A DNA stretch of 64,000 nucleotides, from positions 72,766 through 136,765 of the forward strand of contig JBDIVL010000004.1 in NCBI GenBank assembly GCA_039794405.1. Reading direction: 5' to 3'. Made by a program: the position numbers and the translations under genes. A model generated the notes under the pieces. It was not told the DNA's origin and searched no databases. It was given only the letters and a program-made list of their open reading frames with translations. The DNA is from JBDIVL01 sp039794405 (lineage in GTDB: Bacteria; Planctomycetota; Brocadiia; Brocadiales; Brocadiaceae). Positions 24,870 through 33,873 of the stretch are shown piece after piece. Within the stretch, counting starts at the first letter, position 1. Each line of letters starts with the position of its first letter.

Positions 24870-25940
24870 TCATAACCACTTTTTCTTCCTGAAATAAACG
24901 AGCATGGAGAAAGCTACTGCAGCCATCACAAGTAAAATCGCAGGATAACCCCAGCGCCATGTAAGCTCTGGCATGTATCTAAAGTTCATTCCATAGACCC
25001 CGGCAATAAAGGTTAGTGGCATGAATATTGTGGCGATAATCGTTAGTACCTTCATTATTGCATTTAATCTGTTACTGATACCTGAAAGGTATATCTCAAG
25101 CATACCGGAAATCATATCCCTGAATATTTCTATCGTATCAATAACATAAATAGTATGATCATAAACATCTCTAAAATATACGAGGGTAGATTCTTTCACG
25201 AAAGGCGATTCTCCCCTTTCCAGGTTATCAACTACCTCCCTTAAAGGCCAGACAGCTTTTCGTAAAATTATCATATTCCTTTTTAATCCGTAAATTGCCT
25301 GTAAGGTTTCTGGTATTGGATGGATAACTAATTCTTCCTCCAAAAACTCTATTTTTTCTCCGAGTGTTTCAAGGATTATAAAATAATTATCAACGATTGA
25401 ATCCAACAGGGAGTAAGCAAGATAATCGGCCCCGAGTTTTCTTATACGGCCCTTATTACTCCTGATTCGGTCTCTTACCGGCTTAAAAACATCCACCTCT
25501 TTTTCCTGAAAAGAAATAACAAAATTCGAACCGAGAATCAAACTTACTTGTTCAGAGATTATTTCACCGTTTTTATCATGATAATAAAGCATATTGAGAA
25601 CTATATAACTATAGTGCTCAAAATCCTCTATCTTTGGACGTTGATCTGTATTCAAGATATCCTCCATAATGAGGGGATGTAACTCAAAGTGCTCGCCAAG
25701 TTTTCCCAGCATCTCAATCTGATGGATACCATCTACATTTATCCATGTTACGGTAGACTTGTTTTTATCCTTAAAGGGAAAACACTCTTCAACCGTTTTT
25801 ACTTCTCTCTCGAGAACTTTTTCCTCATCATACTCCATAATGGTAATCTTTACTTCTTCGGTCTTTTTTTCCCCAATATGGACGAGGGTTCCGGGTGGAA
25901 GGCCGGCCTTTTTTGATCTTTTTTTTGTGAATTTTGGCAT
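24870..25940 (-). CDS. corA: CorA-family magnesium/cobalt transporter
   Basis: 356 residues. The C-terminus has two membrane segments separated by the CorA signature YGMNFRYMPEL (GMN motif; periplasmic loop with MPEL). The large N-terminal cytoplasmic domain contains WINVDGIHQIEMLGKLGEHF, TDQRPKIEDFEHYSYIVLNM and the long helical stalk (NLERGESPFVKESTLVYFRD). Pentameric Mg2+ (or Co2+) channel of the inner membrane. The N-terminus has an extra basic segment KFTKKRSKKAGLPPG, common in this subgroup. Monocistronic. Confidence 0.95.
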   Translation of the reverse strand: MPKFTKKRSKKAGLPPGTLVHIGEKKTEEVKITIMEYDEEKVLEREVKTVEECFPFKDKNKSTVTWINVDGIHQIEMLGKLGEHFELHPLIMEDILNTDQRPKIEDFEHYSYIVLNMLYYHDKNGEIISEQVSLILGSNFVISFQEKEVDVFKPVRDRIRSNKGRIRKLGADYLAYSLLDSIVDNYFIILETLGEKIEFLEEELVIHPIPETLQAIYGLKRNMIILRKAVWPLREVVDNLERGESPFVKESTLVYFRDVYDHTIYVIDTIEIFRDMISGMLEIYLSGISNRLNAIMKVLTIIATIFMPLTFIAGVYGMNFRYMPELTWRWGYPAILLVMAAVAFSMLVYFRKKKWL

Positions 25941-26576
25941 AGTAAATCACAATGTAATAAAAAATGTGATCAATGGAAGGTAAATTATAAGTCTTCGGCA
26001 ACTTTTGTTTTTCATCGGCGTAGGGGTGAACCTTCAGACTGGGTCAAATGAGCAATTTTTGCCTATTTTACGATATTTCTTCCCCATTTCCATGGAGAAA
26101 AAGCATTAAACCTGAAATATGATTGGCAATTTATAAAGCTTGCTCCCCACTTTTAAGATAAGGATGTTCATTTGACCCGGTCTGCTTGTATCGTCCAAAT
26201 GGGAAACAAACAAAAACGTTTTGAATTGTACAGGGCAAGGGGCGAACACATGTAGGGACAGGTTTAAAACCTGTTCCTACGGCAGAACATGAAAATTTCT
26301 GTAAATCAAATCCCATAAAGCCTACGACAATCAAGTTACTGGAAACTATTTCTCTTGTCAAGGCAGAAAACAAACGAAGCTCCCGGTCATTTTTCATAAC
26401 TGTGCCGTCGATAATTTTCCATAAACAACCATTGGAGAATTTTTGCCTGCGAAAAGCTGATAGTTATTTACTGCTGATTTTGACATAGATATGTGGTCTG
26501 ATTAAAAAAACTTGGATTACCTATAAAAGTTAGGTAAAATTATGATTTACATTTACACGGGAATATATAATACCAT
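25941..26576. other. Intergenic region rich in dispersed repeats
   Basis: No supported gene. It contains TCTTCGGCAACTTTTGT at about 25993 (recurs at 27975 and 28306), the block GGGAAACAAACAAAAACGTTTTGAAT at 26200-26225 (in shorter pieces; an inverted copy lies at about 34905-34930), and the palindrome 26252-26280. The miaB promoter should be in the last 150 bp. Confidence 0.5.
26252..26280. repeat. GTAGRGAC palindrome (family I)
   Basis: GTAGGGACAGGTTT and AAACCTGTTCCTAC form an almost perfect 14-bp stem. Ends match the copies at 3313 and 28355; the core differs. Confidence 0.6.
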
Positions 26577-27935
26577 ATGATCCATTCGCCAAATTTTATT
26601 CATAGAGATCGGCTATACAAGACGGTTTTTTTCGAAACCTTCGGGTGCCAAATGAACAAGCTTGATGCCGAACTTTCGCTTGGGCTGCTGCAGGAAGAAG
26701 GATACAGGGTTGTTGATAACGTAGATGAGGCCGATGTTATTCTATTCAATACCTGCAGTGTGCGTCAGCATGCAGAAGATAAGGTGTATTCTCATCTCGG
26801 TGCACTGAAAACCTTGAAGAAAAAGCATCCCGGTGTCATCGTAGGCGTTCTCGGATGTATGGCACAGAAGGAAGGTGAATTTATATTTAAGCGCATGCCC
26901 CATGTAGATTTGGTATGCGGAACCCGTATGTTTTCCCGATTACCGGAACTGCTCCTGCAGATCCAGAATCACGGTTCGCACGTACTTGCTATTGACGAAG
27001 ACCAAATTGTTAATGTAAAGAGGGCTGTAACCTATCGACCAAACATCTATCAGGCATTTGTCACTGTTATGCGGGGCTGCGACAACTATTGTTCTTACTG
27101 CATTGTACCATATGTGAGGGGGAAGGAGATTAGCCGGACAATTGCAGACGTAAAAGAAGAGGTGCAGGCACTTGTAGTGAATGGCTGTAAAGAGGTTACA
27201 CTTCTTGGGCAAAATATCAACTCGTACGGTAAAAATTTACCGGGGAATGTTACATTAGGAGATTTGCTCTCAGAACTGAATGATTTAGACGGACTTAACA
27301 GAATTCGGTTCGTAACCTCTCATCCAAAGGATATGTCCCGTGATCTTATCCGCACTATCAGCCGTCTTGGAAAGGTCTGCGGGCACCTCCACATGCCTGC
27401 CCAGTCAGGTTCTAACCATATACTAAAAAAAATGCATCGTGGTTATACAGCAGACTACTACCGCGAATTGATATCCTATGCACGGGAATGGGTTCCCGGT
27501 ATTACAGTCGCTAGCGACTTTATTGTGGGCTTTCCTGACGAGATGGATGAAGATTTCCAGAAAACAGTAGGGTTGATGGAAGATATCCGTTTTCAAAACT
27601 GTTTCATATTCAAATATTCTCCACGTACAGGCACAAAAGCGGCTGGGTTAAATGATAATGTACCCGATGAGATAAAAAGAAAAAGAAATACAATGCTGTT
27701 GGAATTACAGAAACGTATCAGTCTGGAAGAGAACAAAAAGATAATAGGCAAAACCGTGCAGGTGCTTGTTGAGGGCGCCAGCAAATCAGATCAGAACAGA
27801 CTCTCGGGGCGGACGAGGCAAAATCATATTGTTGTCTTCAATGGCTCTCAGGACCTCGTTGGAAATCTTGTAGAAGTTATGATTGATGAAGTAACGGACC
27901 TTACTTTATATGGTAACCTAAAAAATTATCCCTAA
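26577..27935 (+). CDS. miaB: tRNA-2-methylthio-N6-dimethylallyladenosine synthase MiaB
   Basis: 452 residues in the full methylthiotransferase architecture. The N-terminal UPF0004 domain has the three cluster Cys (FGCQMNKLD, NTCSVRQHAEDK, LGCMAQKEG). The radical SAM motif is RGCDNYCSYCIVPYVRG (CxxxCxxC, about residues 165-180). Later GQNINSYG and HMPAQSGSNHILKKMHRGY are conserved MiaB blocks, and a TRAM domain ends the protein (about 385-447). The SYCIVPYVRG form favours MiaB over RimO. It adds a methylthio group to i6A37 of tRNAs reading UNN codons. Start at ATG 26577; its Shine-Dalgarno is weak. Confidence 0.95.
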   Translation: MIHSPNFIHRDRLYKTVFFETFGCQMNKLDAELSLGLLQEEGYRVVDNVDEADVILFNTCSVRQHAEDKVYSHLGALKTLKKKHPGVIVGVLGCMAQKEGEFIFKRMPHVDLVCGTRMFSRLPELLLQIQNHGSHVLAIDEDQIVNVKRAVTYRPNIYQAFVTVMRGCDNYCSYCIVPYVRGKEISRTIADVKEEVQALVVNGCKEVTLLGQNINSYGKNLPGNVTLGDLLSELNDLDGLNRIRFVTSHPKDMSRDLIRTISRLGKVCGHLHMPAQSGSNHILKKMHRGYTADYYRELISYAREWVPGITVASDFIVGFPDEMDEDFQKTVGLMEDIRFQNCFIFKYSPRTGTKAAGLNDNVPDEIKRKRNTMLLELQKRISLEENKKIIGKTVQVLVEGASKSDQNRLSGRTRQNHIVVFNGSQDLVGNLVEVMIDEVTDLTLYGNLKNYP

Positions 27936-28597
27936 ATGAAGCCTACAGCAAAACATTGAAATTCCTATACAACAAATCGGGCCTTCGGCAACTTTTATTT
28001 GTCGTAAAGATGTAGGGCAAGGCTTTAGCCTTGCTTCACCACCCGAATACCTGCACGGGGATAGCAGCCCTCGGGTTTGTTCAGTTTTGTAAACTGAACC
28101 ATATGTTTTGAGCGTTATATAGGCTTTGGATTGGTACCAGGTACCAGGAACATGCCCAAACATTTCGGTTCAATCGTGTACGGTTGAACCGACACAGGAA
28201 ATCTTAATCTCTCCCCTGTGTCGAAGCAAAGGTTGCTCATTCTCCCACTCCTTCGAAATGAAAGACTCAGAATGCTCGGTTTCATGTATTGAATACTATA
28301 AATTGGGTCTTCGGCAACTTTTACCTGATATGAAGATGTAGGACAAAGCTTGTGGTAGGGACACGGAGCTCCGTGTCCCTACGATGTTTCCCAGCCCAAA
28401 TATGTGCACGGATAAACAAATTTATCCACGCCACCTTTTTCAACAGTTTCCACCAGTTCGATCTTCTTCAGTTGAACCGAACGTTTAGTATTTTTCTTAC
28501 ATAAGGATTTTTTTTGAAAATACGCTATGAAAGACTTATATTTAAACCAGATAAAAATCTATTCATCATTTATCAGTTCAAAATATAAGGTCGATAC
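27936..28597. other. Intergenic region built largely of dispersed repeats
   Basis: No supported gene. In order: CCTTCGGCAACTTTTATTTG (about 27980), GGCAAGGCTTTAGCCTTGC hairpin (28017-28035), CAGTTTTGTAAACTG-type hairpin (about 28083), CGGTTCAATCGTGTACGGTTGAACCG in two arms (28164-28189), TCTTCGGCAACTTTTACC (28306), the perfect palindrome 28355-28382 and AGTTCGATC...CAGTTGAACCGAAC near 28455. The exporter operon promoter should be in the last 120 bp, which are AT-rich. Confidence 0.5.
28355..28382. repeat. GTAGRGAC palindrome (family I), perfect 28 bp
   Basis: GTAGGGACACGGAG followed directly by its exact reverse complement. Same ends as the copies at 3313 and 26252. Confidence 0.65.
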
Positions 28598-29659
28598 ATG
28601 AAGAGGCGGTGGATTTATTTTGCAATTATTTTCCTGATACTGGTTACCGTCTTTGGTACTCTCTACTTTAGAAGAGACAGGAGATTCGAACCGATCAGGA
28701 CGACTGGTATTGTTGAAGCAATAGAGGTTAATATCTCTACAAAGGCATCGGGTAAGATTTCCTACATATGTTGTGAAGAAGGTGATAAGATTGAGAAAGG
28801 TAATATAGCCATAAGGCTTGAGGCTAATGATCTTAAGGCTTCTGTAAAGGAGGCCCTGGCAGGTGTTGAAAAGGCAAATGCTGAAGTCGGTGAAGCAGAG
28901 GCAGCAATTGAGAGCGCAAAGGCGAATATTGCAAGCGCCGAGGCGGATATTAAAAGTGCCGCAGCGGATTTAGAAAAAAGCCGGGTCCAGATGGAAGATG
29001 CAAAAAAGCAGTTGAACAGGGCAAAGACATTGTATGTGGAGAAAACTGTTTCAGAGGAAGAATTTGATACGGCCGTTACGGATTATGAATCTGCAAATGC
29101 AGATTACGCATCATCGAAAGCAGGATTAACATCGGCATGCGCAAAAAAGGACGTTGCCATTGCGCAGCTACGCACAGCTAAAAGCCAGTTAAACTCTGCT
29201 CTGGCAAATCTCGAAGAGTTGAAGGCGAAACTATTATTTAACCGTGCAAAGTTTGCCGAGACAAGAGTAACAAGCCCTATATCCGGAACGGTTGTATTTA
29301 AGGCGTTTGAAAAAGGTGAGATGGTAACCTCAGGTACTACCATTCTGACAGTCGTCGACATGGACGACCTCTATATTAGAGTAGATATAGAGGAGACCTT
29401 GGTTGGATACATCACACTTAACAGCAGGGCATTTATCACGGTGGAAGGTGCCCCCGGTAGGATTTTTCAAGGTAATATTTCAGAGATTGGAAGGTATGCA
29501 GAATTTGCGACACAGAGGGATGTACTCCGGGGAAGACAGGATATCAAGACATTTAGGGTTAAAATCAACGCCGATGATCCAACAGGATTTTTAAAGCCGG
29601 GAATGACTGTTGAAGTTGAAATACCAAAAATGATTATTAAAGAGCAGGAAATAAAATGA
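28598..29659 (+). CDS. HlyD-family periplasmic adaptor of ABC exporter
   Basis: 353 residues: one N-terminal membrane anchor (about 5-23), a biotinyl/lipoyl-like half (VEAIEVNISTKASGKISYIC), a long alanine-rich coiled-coil hairpin (about 80-215; EAAIESAKANIASAEADIKS), then the second lipoyl half (VTSPISGTVVFKAFEKGEMV) and a beta-barrel. It bridges an inner-membrane transporter to the outer membrane. It is the first gene of an exporter operon with an ATPase and a permease. Substrate unknown; the arrangement resembles the YbhGFSR type but with a single permease gene. Confidence 0.92.
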   Translation: MKRRWIYFAIIFLILVTVFGTLYFRRDRRFEPIRTTGIVEAIEVNISTKASGKISYICCEEGDKIEKGNIAIRLEANDLKASVKEALAGVEKANAEVGEAEAAIESAKANIASAEADIKSAAADLEKSRVQMEDAKKQLNRAKTLYVEKTVSEEEFDTAVTDYESANADYASSKAGLTSACAKKDVAIAQLRTAKSQLNSALANLEELKAKLLFNRAKFAETRVTSPISGTVVFKAFEKGEMVTSGTTILTVVDMDDLYIRVDIEETLVGYITLNSRAFITVEGAPGRIFQGNISEIGRYAEFATQRDVLRGRQDIKTFRVKINADDPTGFLKPGMTVEVEIPKMIIKEQEIK

Positions 29660-29731
29660 TAACGATTCTTTCTGATTTCTCTGCGTTTTCCGCTTTCCTG
29701 GCGATGATCTGCTGCACGAAAAGGACATAAA

Positions 29732-30742
29732 ATGCTTCAAAAAGAAAAAGCCGTTGAGGTTTCTGAAATAACAAAAAAATATGATTCAATCACCGCAGTA
29801 GACAAGGTAAGTTTCGATGTAAGGGAAGGAGAAATCTTTGGATTTCTTGGTCCGAACGGTGCTGGAAAGACAACCCTTGTCAGAATGCTTACTACGCTCG
29901 TCAAGCCAACGAGCGGGAGTGCTAAGGTTGCAGGGTATGATATTGTGAAAAACCCTGATCTTGTAAGACACAGCATCGGGGTTGTTCCCCAGGCAATGAC
30001 AAGCGATCTTGATCTTACAGGCTATGAGAACATGGATATCTATGGACGGTTCTACGGAGTCCCCTCGAAGGAAAGGAAAGAAAAAATCAAGTACCTTCTT
30101 GAAATGGTTGGCCTGGCAACAAGGGCAAATGATCTTGTTGCTACATATTCAGGTGGTATGAGAAGGAGGCTTGAAATCGCAAGGGTACTTGTCCATAGAC
30201 CTAAAATACTCTTTTTAGATGAGCCAACCATAGGGCTTGATCCCCAGTCAAGACACGTTGTTTGGGATTTTCTGGGGAAGTTTAGAGAAGAGGGCACGAT
30301 AACAATTTTCCTCACTACTCATTATATGGAAGAAGCTGATGCCTTTTGCAACAGGGTTGCAATTATCGACTCCGGGAAGATCATCGTACTGGGAAGTCCC
30401 GGTGAGCTTAAGTCACAGATACCAGGAAATGATATTATTTCTCTTACCATGAGAAATCTTTCAGAAAAGGTCATCGACAGGATAAAACATTTAACATTCG
30501 TACACAGGGTTACCACGGAAAACAATACGATGCGGGTTTATGTTGACAGTGGAACACAGAACCTGCCAATGCTTATCGATGAAGTAAAGTCTTCTGGAGG
30601 CAAAGTTTTGTCTTCTTCAATCCATGAACAGTCTCTTGAAGATGTCTTTATCCATTACACTGGCAAGTCGATAAGGGAAGAAGAGGCGAAAAAAGTAAGT
30701 CTCCTTATCGGTGCCGGGGCACCTCAGAAATGGGGGAAATAA
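29732..30742 (+). CDS. ABC exporter ATP-binding protein (DrrA/CcmA-like)
   Basis: 336 residues. Walker A GPNGAGKTTL (about 40-49), Q-loop, signature YSGGMRRRLEIARVLV, Walker B ILFLDEP with TIGLDPQSR, and the switch His in LTTHYMEEADAF are all present. The C-terminal 100 residues are the extra domain of multidrug/antibiotic-type exporters. It energises export through the permease 6 bp downstream. AAAAGGACATAAA before the ATG serves as the ribosome binding site. Confidence 0.94.
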   Translation: MLQKEKAVEVSEITKKYDSITAVDKVSFDVREGEIFGFLGPNGAGKTTLVRMLTTLVKPTSGSAKVAGYDIVKNPDLVRHSIGVVPQAMTSDLDLTGYENMDIYGRFYGVPSKERKEKIKYLLEMVGLATRANDLVATYSGGMRRRLEIARVLVHRPKILFLDEPTIGLDPQSRHVVWDFLGKFREEGTITIFLTTHYMEEADAFCNRVAIIDSGKIIVLGSPGELKSQIPGNDIISLTMRNLSEKVIDRIKHLTFVHRVTTENNTMRVYVDSGTQNLPMLIDEVKSSGGKVLSSSIHEQSLEDVFIHYTGKSIREEEAKKVSLLIGAGAPQKWGK

Positions 30743-30748
30743 AAATGT

Positions 30749-31873
30749 ATGGTTGATATGATGAGGCTGCTGGCCGTTGTTGACAGAGATCTAAAGAAAT
30801 TCAGGCGAAATCCGATGGTGCTTTCCATGAGTATTTTCATGCCTATCATATATCTCATATTTCTTGGAAACTCATTCCAGGGTAAATTACAGAACCTTCC
30901 TGTAGCAGTGATAAATAAAGATTCAGGCCCTTATTCAGACAACCTTATCGATAACCTGCGGGCTATTGAAGCAGGACCAAAAACCCTTACCATAATCAAA
31001 ATCAAAGATCATAACGATGCCATGAACAGAATCAGGGAAGGGGAATATAAAGCAGCGCTTATTATACCTCCGGATTTCAGTGAGAGGATTATCTTAAAGA
31101 GAAGACCTGAATTAGGTCTCTTTCTCGATAATACTGATAACATATCTGCTAATGCCATTAGAGCTGTTGTACTGGGAGCCCTTGCCCAATTGAATACTGA
31201 CTATGTACCGGTACGGGAAAGGACCGATGAGGTTTTTTTACGAGACGTAGACCTTTACAGGAAAGTGGATTATTATCAATCCCTTGTCCCCGGAGTTGTA
31301 ATTATGGCTATTTTCCTGGGTACCCTGACCACAGGGGCCTATAATATCGTTATGGACAGATACCTCGGTGTCGATGAAAGCTACCTGCTCACACCACTCT
31401 CAAAGGCTGATATAGTTACCGGCCTTATCATAAGCGGCCTGCTTATCACAACGGTCATTGCGGTTTTCGTACTTGTGATGAGTATCATTATTACTGGCAT
31501 ACCCTTCCTGAAAGAAATAAGGCAATTCGCATATATCATGATTATCATCATCCTGACCACCCTCGGCCTGCTCAGCTTAATGTTTGTTATTCTCGGCAGA
31601 ATGAGTCATCCCCGGGTTGTCGGTATATTAAGTGGTTTTCTCAACGTCATACTTTTTTTTCCAAGTGGTGCAGTATACCCGATTGCGAGTTTTCCGCGGT
31701 GGCTCAGGACATTTTCAGCAATAAATCCTGAGGCATACGCCGTCAACGCATTAAAAGATATCCTTTTCAAAAATGCCGGTCTGGAAAGTATTGCAGGAGA
31801 TATTATCTTTCTCCTGGCTTTCACGGGTATTATGATGACAATATCCATCATAACGTTTAAGAGAACACTCTAG
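30749..31873 (+). CDS. ABC-2 type exporter permease
   Basis: 374 residues: one N-terminal membrane segment (MVLSMSIFMPIIYLIFLGNS), a large extracytoplasmic domain (about 45-165), then five membrane segments. LNVILFFPSGAVYPIASFPR followed by WLRTFSAINPEAYAVNALKD is the ABC-2 family signature region. It forms the membrane pore with the ATPase gene just upstream. An ATG four bases earlier runs into a stop after three codons, so 30749 is the start. Confidence 0.92.
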   Translation: MVDMMRLLAVVDRDLKKFRRNPMVLSMSIFMPIIYLIFLGNSFQGKLQNLPVAVINKDSGPYSDNLIDNLRAIEAGPKTLTIIKIKDHNDAMNRIREGEYKAALIIPPDFSERIILKRRPELGLFLDNTDNISANAIRAVVLGALAQLNTDYVPVRERTDEVFLRDVDLYRKVDYYQSLVPGVVIMAIFLGTLTTGAYNIVMDRYLGVDESYLLTPLSKADIVTGLIISGLLITTVIAVFVLVMSIIITGIPFLKEIRQFAYIMIIIILTTLGLLSLMFVILGRMSHPRVVGILSGFLNVILFFPSGAVYPIASFPRWLRTFSAINPEAYAVNALKDILFKNAGLESIAGDIIFLLAFTGIMMTISIITFKRTL

Positions 31874-31899
31874 AGGTTGCTAAGCCTCAGATCTATGAA

Positions 31900-31945
31900 A
31901 AGCGAGAGGCAGGGTACATGATGTCGTATAGTAACAAATTCAAAT
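31900..31945. repeat. ATGATGCAGGATACATGATA-type repeat fragment
   Basis: GAGGCAGGGTACATGATGTCGTATAG resembles, in part, ATGCAGGATACATGATATCGTG at about 32605. A short dispersed element; no function visible. Confidence 0.35.
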
Positions 31946-32142
31946 CTGTATACTTAAAAAGACACAAAAATGTTGCCAAAATTACCCGTTTCAGTAATAT
32001 AATAAAGGCATAGATAAAGTCTATACATAGATAATAGAGCTTGAAATAGTGCCATGAAATGTTAGTATACCGGGCGTTTGATTCAATAGGGGATGATTGA
32101 ACTAACAAACAGTATTTTCAAATTCATTCGAGGATAAATATT

Positions 32143-32415
32143 ATGTCAGAGAGTATTGAAAGACAAAGGGAATTAAGTAAAAAAGTTCTTATTCAAAACG
32201 AAACGAAACTTTCTGGACAAAAAACACCTTCTTCAGTCCAGATTGTACCTGTACAATATATCCAGGCAGTTTCTCTCGGTGCAATATTAGGATGTGCCCT
32301 TTTTGTACTTGTTTGGATCTTCGCAGGTTTTTCGAAAATTGCAATAGCGGCACCGTTCCTGGGAGGGATTTCCGGTATAGTTGTTGAAATGATGCGAAAG
32401 AAGAATAAAATATGA
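32143..32415 (+). CDS. Small two-TM membrane protein, unknown function
   Basis: 90 residues. A charged, Lys/Gln-rich N-terminal 40 residues precede two hydrophobic segments (YIQAVSLGAILGCALFVLVW and IAIAAPFLGGISGIVVEM), then a basic tail KKNKI. CGAGGATAAATATT before the ATG gives a reasonable ribosome binding site. No family recognised. It lies alone between the exporter and the GTPase pair; a link to either is not shown. Confidence 0.6.
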   Translation: MSESIERQRELSKKVLIQNETKLSGQKTPSSVQIVPVQYIQAVSLGAILGCALFVLVWIFAGFSKIAIAAPFLGGISGIVVEMMRKKNKI

Positions 32416-32428
32416 TCTTGTAATGTCT

Positions 32429-32584
32429 TCAGGGTTGGGGCCGTCCAAAAAGTATCATCGGTGGTGCTGTATACCCACAAAAGCTGTGTTTTAACACCTA
32501 TTTGTGGGGAAGACCCTTTATTATAAACGCCTAAGTGGGGAATAAATTTGCAAAAAATTACTTTTTGGACGGCCCCAACCCTGA
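32429..32584. mobile_element. MITE-like element with perfect 26-bp terminal inverted repeats
   Basis: 156 bp. The left end begins TCAGGGTTGGGGCCGTCC and the right end finishes GGACGGCCCCAACCCTGA; the inverted match is perfect over 26 bp (32429-32454 with 32559-32584). An inner stem CCCACAAA / TTTGTGGG lies inside. No transposase. The remaining bases to 32799 hold a palindromic ATGATGCAGGATACATGATA block (about 32590-32660) and a diverged family B repeat (about 32690-32750). Confidence 0.7.
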
Positions 32585-32799
32585 AAGCGAGATGCATGAT
32601 GCATGATGCAGGATACATGATATCGTGCATCCTGAATCTCATATCGTGTATCGTGCATTGAAAACTTGACTCACTGGTAAAGAGAGACCGATGATAAAGT
32701 TTTTAAGGCTGTCAGCAAATAGCTGAAAGCAACTTAGATCTTACAACTTATTTCCATGGCAAGGTCTATTCAAAGACTTTTTTAGAAAGGTAGTAAAAT

Positions 32800-33873
32800 A
32801 TGAAAGTAACTATGGTAGGTATATCAGGATCGGGGAAAACAACATACATGTCTTCACTTTATGAGACATTAGGCGATGCAGGTCAAAATGAAGCAGGCTT
32901 TTATATAGCTCCCCGTTCAATACAACAGTTTGATAAAGCGATACTCAGTGTTGGTGATTTTAGCAGGTTTTCACTGACTGATAAATTTCAATGGCCCGAC
33001 GGTACGCAGCAGACAACTGTATGGCCTTTTACAGTTTATCATGATTCAAGACCGGTAACTTATTTTGATTGGATCGATTACAGGGGGGGTATCTTAACAG
33101 AGATAACCGATGTCTCGGATACAAACGACGTTTCCGATGCAATGAAATCGGAAATCGTAGACCTGGCCTCTCACATCGAACTCAGTAATGCCGTTATCCT
33201 CGTTGCTGATGCCTTTACCATAACCTATTATCCCAGTATCAAAGAGGCTAGGCATCGGTCAGGGGCACGCAGGATTCATGAAATATTCACCACCTACAGC
33301 AGGATTTATCCGAACAGAAATTTGACATTCGTCATCATATTAACCAAGGCAGATACGGTCAATCCGGAATGGAAAAAAGACAACTATGCGCCGCTGATAG
33401 AACGTGGTCTGGAAGTATTCAACCAGATGGTATCCCTATGCAAGCAGAATCCATCCTGGGAAGGTGGCATTGTCCCTGTTTCTGCGGTAGGAGAAGGTAA
33501 TGCAAAGAGGACCATTACATCTACAGGAGATGTAATCCACCCTTTTAAAACCGAAGACAAAATCGTCGGATTTCCCCATCCGTTAAATGCAGAACATGTC
33601 CTGTTCTTTTGTTTGGGACAAACACTCAAGCAAATGAAACTGGAGGCCGAAAAGAGCATAAGGCAACGCGAGAAAGAGCTTTCGGAGGTACTAAAAAAAG
33701 CGGGACTGGTAAATAAAATCTGGGCGCTAATCACCCGGAAGCCAGACGCTGAAAGTATCGCCAGGGCTATTTTAGAAGAAAAAAACAAAGATTACGAGGT
33801 CTTAAGCCAATTCGAGCCGCACATAGAACCACTCCTGAACAGGGCAATAGGAAGGGTAAGGCGCATCACATGA
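32800..33873 (+). CDS. TRAFAC-type GTPase, possible conflict-system GTPase
   Basis: 357 residues. G1/Walker A is GISGSGKTTY (7-16), a G3-like DYRGG lies at 93-97 after a hydrophobic strand, and G4 is TKAD (182-185) in FVIILTKADTV, so it should bind GTP. The C-terminal 80 residues are charged and helical (EAEKSIRQREKELSEVLKK). It has no membrane segment. The closest idea is the double-GTPase-associated (DO-GTPase-like) proteins described in bacterial NTP-dependent conflict systems; that is inference, not a firm family call. The next gene overlaps it by 4 bp (ATGA), so both are translated together. AGAAAGGTAGT precedes the start. Confidence 0.7.
   Translation: MKVTMVGISGSGKTTYMSSLYETLGDAGQNEAGFYIAPRSIQQFDKAILSVGDFSRFSLTDKFQWPDGTQQTTVWPFTVYHDSRPVTYFDWIDYRGGILTEITDVSDTNDVSDAMKSEIVDLASHIELSNAVILVADAFTITYYPSIKEARHRSGARRIHEIFTTYSRIYPNRNLTFVIILTKADTVNPEWKKDNYAPLIERGLEVFNQMVSLCKQNPSWEGGIVPVSAVGEGNAKRTITSTGDVIHPFKTEDKIVGFPHPLNAEHVLFFCLGQTLKQMKLEAEKSIRQREKELSEVLKKAGLVNKIWALITRKPDAESIARAILEEKNKDYEVLSQFEPHIEPLLNRAIGRVRRIT

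Noticed and set aside
26131..26397. 88-codon frame on the minus strand
   Set aside because: Covers repeat DNA between CorA and MiaB (VGTGFKPVPT peptide arises from the GTAGRGAC palindrome).
26577..27935. RimO instead of MiaB
   Set aside because: The radical SAM block reads CSYCIVPYVRG and the MiaB-type blocks GQNINSYG and HMPAQSGS are present.
28598..31873. Three-gene antibiotic resistance cassette
   Set aside because: The HlyD-ATPase-permease order is a general exporter; nothing shows a drug substrate.
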